Origin: Sorangium cellulosum
GTDB taxonomy: Bacteria; Myxococcota_A; Polyangia; Polyangiales; Polyangiaceae
Direction of reading: 5' to 3'
NCBI RefSeq assembly: GCF_004135735.1
Contig: NZ_CP012670.1
Location: 62,001-126,000 of the forward strand
Length of the DNA: 64,000 nucleotides
This document shows positions 61,359 through 64,000 of the stretch, one piece after another; position 1 is the first letter of the stretch; each line of letters begins with the position of its first letter. The translations under genes and the position numbers were made by a program. Below the pieces are notes generated by a model. It saw only the letters and a program-made list of their open reading frames with translations. It did no database searches and was not told the DNA's origin.

Positions 61359-61379
61359 CCACCCCCGCGGGGGGGCGCG

Positions 61380-62105
61380 GTGACCGGGATCCCGGACGAC
61401 GAGCGCGCCGCGCTCGCGCGCCTCACACCCCTCCTGGGCGCGCGGGCCTCGGTCGCTCCGGGCCGGCCGCAGGCGCCCACCCCCCTCGAGCTGCTCGAGC
61501 AGGTCGCGGGCGACAGCGAGGACGAAGCGCGCGGCCGCGCCTTCGCCCGGGCGCTCGGCGACATGATCGTCGCGGTCCTGGACAACTTCCCCGACAACAT
61601 CTTCTGGGACCTCGACTACCTGGCCTGCTGCCTCTGGCAGGCCGGATCCGCGCCCGCCATCCGCGACCTCGCGCGCCGGGTGGTGTCGCTCTGCCAGGGC
61701 TTCGGCAACAAGTCGACGCTGCGCTTCCGCTACGCGCACGACTTCCTCTACGGCTACGACTGGGCGCGCTGGGTGACGCGCAAGCCGGAGGAGCGCGCGG
61801 GCGTCGGGCCGTTCGACCCCGCGTTCCTCGACCACCTCGACGGCCGGCAGGCGGCGCTGCTCGAGCTCGTGGCCAGGAACGACCGCAAGTACGCGCCGCT
61901 GCGGGGCCGGGAGTTCCGCAACCCGTTCCCCTTCAACCGCGAGCCGCGCGAGGAGACGCAGCTCCACCACCTGCTCGCCCAGGTCGATCTCATCCCGCTC
62001 AAGGCCTGGCGCCTCGACGGCGAGCGCCGCTGGGACCTGCCGTTCACCGACCTGCGCGCCCAGCTCGCCGAGCGGCTCGGCCTGTCGCGGGGCGAGGGGC
62101 GATGA
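61380..62105 (+). CDS. Conserved-looking protein of unknown function, first gene of the UbiA operon
   Basis: 241 residues from GTG 61380. Aromatic- and Asp-rich segments such as LDNFPDNIFWDLDYLACCLW and DFLYGYDWARWV and REFRNPFPFNREPREE look conserved. There is no signal peptide or membrane helix and no family I can name. Its stop codon overlaps the start of the UbiA gene by four bases (ATGA), so it is translated together with it. A role in the lipid or isoprenoid chemistry of the operon is inferred only from this coupling. A large inverted repeat lies directly upstream and may regulate it. Confidence 0.7.
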   Translation: MTGIPDDERAALARLTPLLGARASVAPGRPQAPTPLELLEQVAGDSEDEARGRAFARALGDMIVAVLDNFPDNIFWDLDYLACCLWQAGSAPAIRDLARRVVSLCQGFGNKSTLRFRYAHDFLYGYDWARWVTRKPEERAGVGPFDPAFLDHLDGRQAALLELVARNDRKYAPLRGREFRNPFPFNREPREETQLHHLLAQVDLIPLKAWRLDGERRWDLPFTDLRAQLAERLGLSRGEGR

Positions 62106-63010
62106 GCCGCGCGCCGGGGGGGCTCCGGGCCTGGATCCAGGCCTCGCGGCTGCCCTCGCAAGCGTACATCGCGCCCCCGCTGCTGCTCGGGCAGCTCGCC
62201 TTCGCGCGGACCTCGGGGCGGCGGATCGACCTCGAGACGCTCGCGGCGGTCCAGCTCTTCGGCGTGCTCGACCAGCTCTTCATCGTCTACGCCAACGACG
62301 TCGCCGACCAGGAGACCGACCGCCGGAACCGGACGGCCACGCTCTTCTCGGGCGGCTCGCGCGTGCTGGTCGAGCGGCGCCTGTCGCCGCGCGCGCTCTC
62401 CGCCGCGGCCCTCGCCTGCGCCGCGGGGCTCGTCGCCGTCTCGGCGGGGCTCGCGGCGGCGCGGGGGGCGCCGCTGCTCGTGGTCCTCGCGCTCGCGGCG
62501 ATCCTGCTCCTCGCGGCGTACAGCCATCCGCCGCTCCGCCTCTCGTACCGGGGCGGGGGCGAGCTGCTCCAGATGGTCGGCGTCGGCGGGGTCCTGCCGC
62601 TCTACGGCTACCTCGCGCAGGGGGGCGCCATCGAGCGCTTTCCCTGGGCGCTGCTCGCGTTCCTGCTGCCGACCCACCTGGGCTGCGCCATCGCCACCGC
62701 GCTCCCCGACGAGCCCTCCGATCGCGCGAGCCAGAAGCGCACGCTGCCGGTGCGCGTGGGGGGAGAGCGGGCCGCGTGGTGCGTGGCCCTGCTGAACGGG
62801 CTCTCGCTCCTGCTCGCGCCCGCCGGCCTCGGCGCGCTCGGCCTGCGCCCTGGCCCGGGCCTGCTCGTGACGGCGGCCGCGGCGCTGGTCGTGCCGCTGG
62901 CCCGCCCGGCGCCGCCCGGCTCGCGCCGGATGCTGATCCGGGTCGGGGCCGCGGTCACCGCCACGCTCGCGCTGGTCGGCTCCACCGCCCTCGACCTCGC
63001 CGCGCGCTGA
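62102..63010 (+). CDS. UbiA-family membrane prenyltransferase
   Basis: 302-residue integral membrane protein with about eight helices. The first Asp-rich motif is NDVADQETD (65-73), which binds Mg-diphosphate, and the second is DEPSDRASQ near 204-212. It transfers a prenyl group to an aromatic or isoprenoid acceptor. In MenA, UbiA or the CrtEb lycopene elongase the acceptor differs, and nothing here fixes which. The ATG overlaps the preceding stop codon. The next gene, 13 bp downstream, codes for a lycopene-cyclase-like protein, so a carotenoid- or quinone-type product is likely. The overall fold is unmistakable. Confidence 0.92.
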   Translation: MSRAPGGLRAWIQASRLPSQAYIAPPLLLGQLAFARTSGRRIDLETLAAVQLFGVLDQLFIVYANDVADQETDRRNRTATLFSGGSRVLVERRLSPRALSAAALACAAGLVAVSAGLAAARGAPLLVVLALAAILLLAAYSHPPLRLSYRGGGELLQMVGVGGVLPLYGYLAQGGAIERFPWALLAFLLPTHLGCAIATALPDEPSDRASQKRTLPVRVGGERAAWCVALLNGLSLLLAPAGLGALGLRPGPGLLVTAAAALVVPLARPAPPGSRRMLIRVGAAVTATLALVGSTALDLAAR

Positions 63011-63023
63011 GCAGGGCGGCCCG

Positions 63024-63755
63024 ATGACGCACGCGTTCCTGCTGCTGTCGCTCCTGTTCCTCGTGCCAGGGGCGGTGATCTGGCGCGCGCGCCCGGATCT
63101 GCGCCCGCTGATGAGGCGGATGGCGGTCGTGTCGCTGCCGTTCGCGACGACCGAGCGGCTGTTCTATCCGAGGTACTGGACGCCGAAGTTCCTGTTCGAT
63201 CTGGCCGATCACATCGGGTTCGGCGTGGAGGACGTGCTGTTCCTCGTCGGGCTGAGCGCCTTTTCCTCCACCGCGTATGCCGTGGTGTTCCGCCGCGCGC
63301 CGGTGCCCTGCGCCGGGCCGCGCGCGCGGCCGTGGCCGCGGGCGGCGGCGGGGGTCGCGCTCGCGCTGCTCGCGGCCGGGGCGCTGCTCGCGGCCGGGGT
63401 GCCCGTCCTCTACGCCTCGGCCGCGGCCATGGTGGCGATCGCCGCGGCGCTCGTCGTGGCGCGCCCGGACCTGCTCGTGCCGGGCCTGCTCGGGGCGCTC
63501 CTGTCCGCGGCGCTGTACCTCGGCCTGTTCCTCGTGTTCGGGGCGCTCGTGCCCGGCGTGTTCGAGCGCACCTGGCGGCCCAGCGTGCTGCTGCCGGGCA
63601 GGACGCTCCTCGGCGTCCCGCTCGACGAGATCCTGTACGGGCTCGGCGCGGGCTTCGCCGCGACGGTGTTCCCGGCGTGGGCCTTCGGGTTCCGGTTCGA
63701 GGAGGCGCCCCGGGCCGGGCGGCCCCGCGGACGAGCGCCTCGCGGGACCGGGTGA
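63024..63755 (+). CDS. CarR/CrtY-type lycopene-cyclase-like membrane protein
   Basis: 243 residues with about seven hydrophobic helices. Two halves each carry an acidic motif of the heterodimeric lycopene-cyclase family: GFGVEDVLFLVGLSAF (65-80) and VPLDEILYGLGAGF (198-211), in the place of the PxEExxF signature of CrtYc/CrtYd. Both halves are in one chain, as in fused archaeal and fungal forms. It could cyclise lycopene ends or a prenylated product of the UbiA enzyme just upstream (13 bp gap). Motifs are loose relatives, so the family is likely but the reaction is not settled. No crtB or crtI is in the window. Confidence 0.72.
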   Translation: MTHAFLLLSLLFLVPGAVIWRARPDLRPLMRRMAVVSLPFATTERLFYPRYWTPKFLFDLADHIGFGVEDVLFLVGLSAFSSTAYAVVFRRAPVPCAGPRARPWPRAAAGVALALLAAGALLAAGVPVLYASAAAMVAIAAALVVARPDLLVPGLLGALLSAALYLGLFLVFGALVPGVFERTWRPSVLLPGRTLLGVPLDEILYGLGAGFAATVFPAWAFGFRFEEAPRAGRPRGRAPRGTG

Positions 63756-63820
63756 GGGCGCGGGCCGGGTCGCCCGGGGGACTCGGCGTCAGGCCGGCGT
63801 CGCCCGGGCGACCTCCTGGG

Positions 63821-64000
63821 TCATGGCAGCATCAGGACGCACTCGGTCCAGCAGGCCATCTCGGTGCCGCCATCCGAGGTGTTCCTTTCCTCGCAGATGC
63901 GCCGCTCGATCAGGTCCGGCGGGCACTCGTCCTCCACCGGCACGCACTCGCTCTGGCAGTACGGATACTCCGGGAAGGGCATGCCCCCGACGCCGGTGCC
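63821..64000 (-). CDS. Cys-rich protein, C-terminus only
   Basis: The last 59 codons of a gene that starts beyond the window. The peptide has five Cys (PYCQSEC, DECPPD, RRICEER, MACWTEC), spaced like a disulfide-rich extracellular domain, and ends CWTECVLMLP. It is probably secreted. Nothing more can be said about its family. The stop is at 63821-63823. It converges with the lycopene-cyclase-like gene. Confidence 0.7.
   Translation of the reverse strand, partial: GTGVGGMPFPEYPYCQSECVPVEDECPPDLIERRICEERNTSDGGTEMACWTECVLMLP

Larger units (their letters stand above)
60740..61379. other. Structured intergenic region with several hairpins, no gene
   Basis: About 640 bp without a supported gene. 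It holds two identical copies of a perfect 21-bp hairpin and a large 26-bp inverted repeat directly before the next gene (both listed). Several GC-rich hairpins are added between. A short plus-strand frame at 61138 (81 codons) shows no ribosome site and overlaps the inverted repeat, so it is not called. Confidence 0.65.

Noticed and set aside
61138..61383. Small plus-strand frame of 81 codons before the UbiA operon
   Set aside because: It runs across the inverted repeat, has no ribosome site and shows no signal or domain.

Overview
The window is very GC-rich and densely coded. It reads like a chromosomal segment of a large-genome myxobacterium, probably a Sorangium-like Polyangiales member. 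This is inferred from features in the sequence: two eukaryotic-type Ser/Thr kinases, several surface proteins ending in MYXO-CTERM-like tails (Cys, hydrophobic stretch, Arg cluster), long Thr/Ser or Gly/Ser linkers on lipoproteins, a CBM3 cellulose-binding lipoprotein, and a terpene/P450 cluster. No rRNA, tRNA, transposase or CRISPR array was seen. About two thirds of the genes lie on the minus strand.

Layout. 1-2.4 kb: a kinase cut by the window edge and an M14 zinc carboxypeptidase. 2.4-4.8 kb: a tight GNAT / PlsC-type acyltransferase / ureohydrolase operon. 4.9-9.9 kb: a terpene cluster running alpha-toroid terpene-cyclase-like protein, class I terpene synthase, cytochrome P450, SDR. 10.4-11.4 kb: PAS-STAS sensor. 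12.5-16.0 kb: the fadI-fadJ beta-oxidation pair with overlapping genes. 16.2-16.7 kb: two overlapping small lipoproteins behind a perfect palindrome. 16.7-24.8 kb: a GCS2-CBS fusion, an outer-membrane barrel, a membrane-anchored acidic protein, a GT-C membrane glycosyltransferase, a secreted pseudo-glycosidase and a coiled-coil membrane protein. 25.1-29.7 kb: kinase, PEGA-like protein and beta-propeller lipoprotein in one operon. 30-38 kb: cyclic-nucleotide-binding protein, dienelactone hydrolase, repeat protein, secreted protein, aminotransferase and CBM3 lipoprotein. 38.1-40.4 kb: flavin monooxygenase and TetR regulator behind a 26-bp perfect palindrome. 40.5-47.7 kb: Hsp33, then a 1423-residue thrombospondin-type-3 surface protein co-transcribed with an OmpA-type porin. 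48-50.3 kb: arginine genes (N-acetylornithine carbamoyltransferase plus fused N-acetylglutamate kinase/synthase). 50.5-54.7 kb: Pth2-like protein, a phosphotransferase gene broken by a minisatellite, an intrinsic terminator, an AlkZ-like winged-helix protein and an unknown. 54.8-60.7 kb: AddA-like helicase-nuclease and a YwgA/HD-phosphohydrolase pair. 61.4-63.8 kb: unknown protein, UbiA prenyltransferase and CarR/lycopene-cyclase-like membrane protein in one operon. The end holds the C-terminus of a Cys-rich protein.

The most unusual points are: (i) the terpene cluster with a single-domain class II-like partner; (ii) the GNAT-PlsC-ureohydrolase operon, which could make an ornithine- or polyamine-based lipid; (iii) the UbiA/lycopene-cyclase-like operon; (iv) a GH-A-like secreted protein that has lost both catalytic Glu; (v) the GCS2-CBS fusion; and (vi) several tandem minisatellites at 3' ends of genes, one of which has destroyed a kinase-like gene. 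All assignments come from reading the sequence and remembered family motifs. No database search was run.
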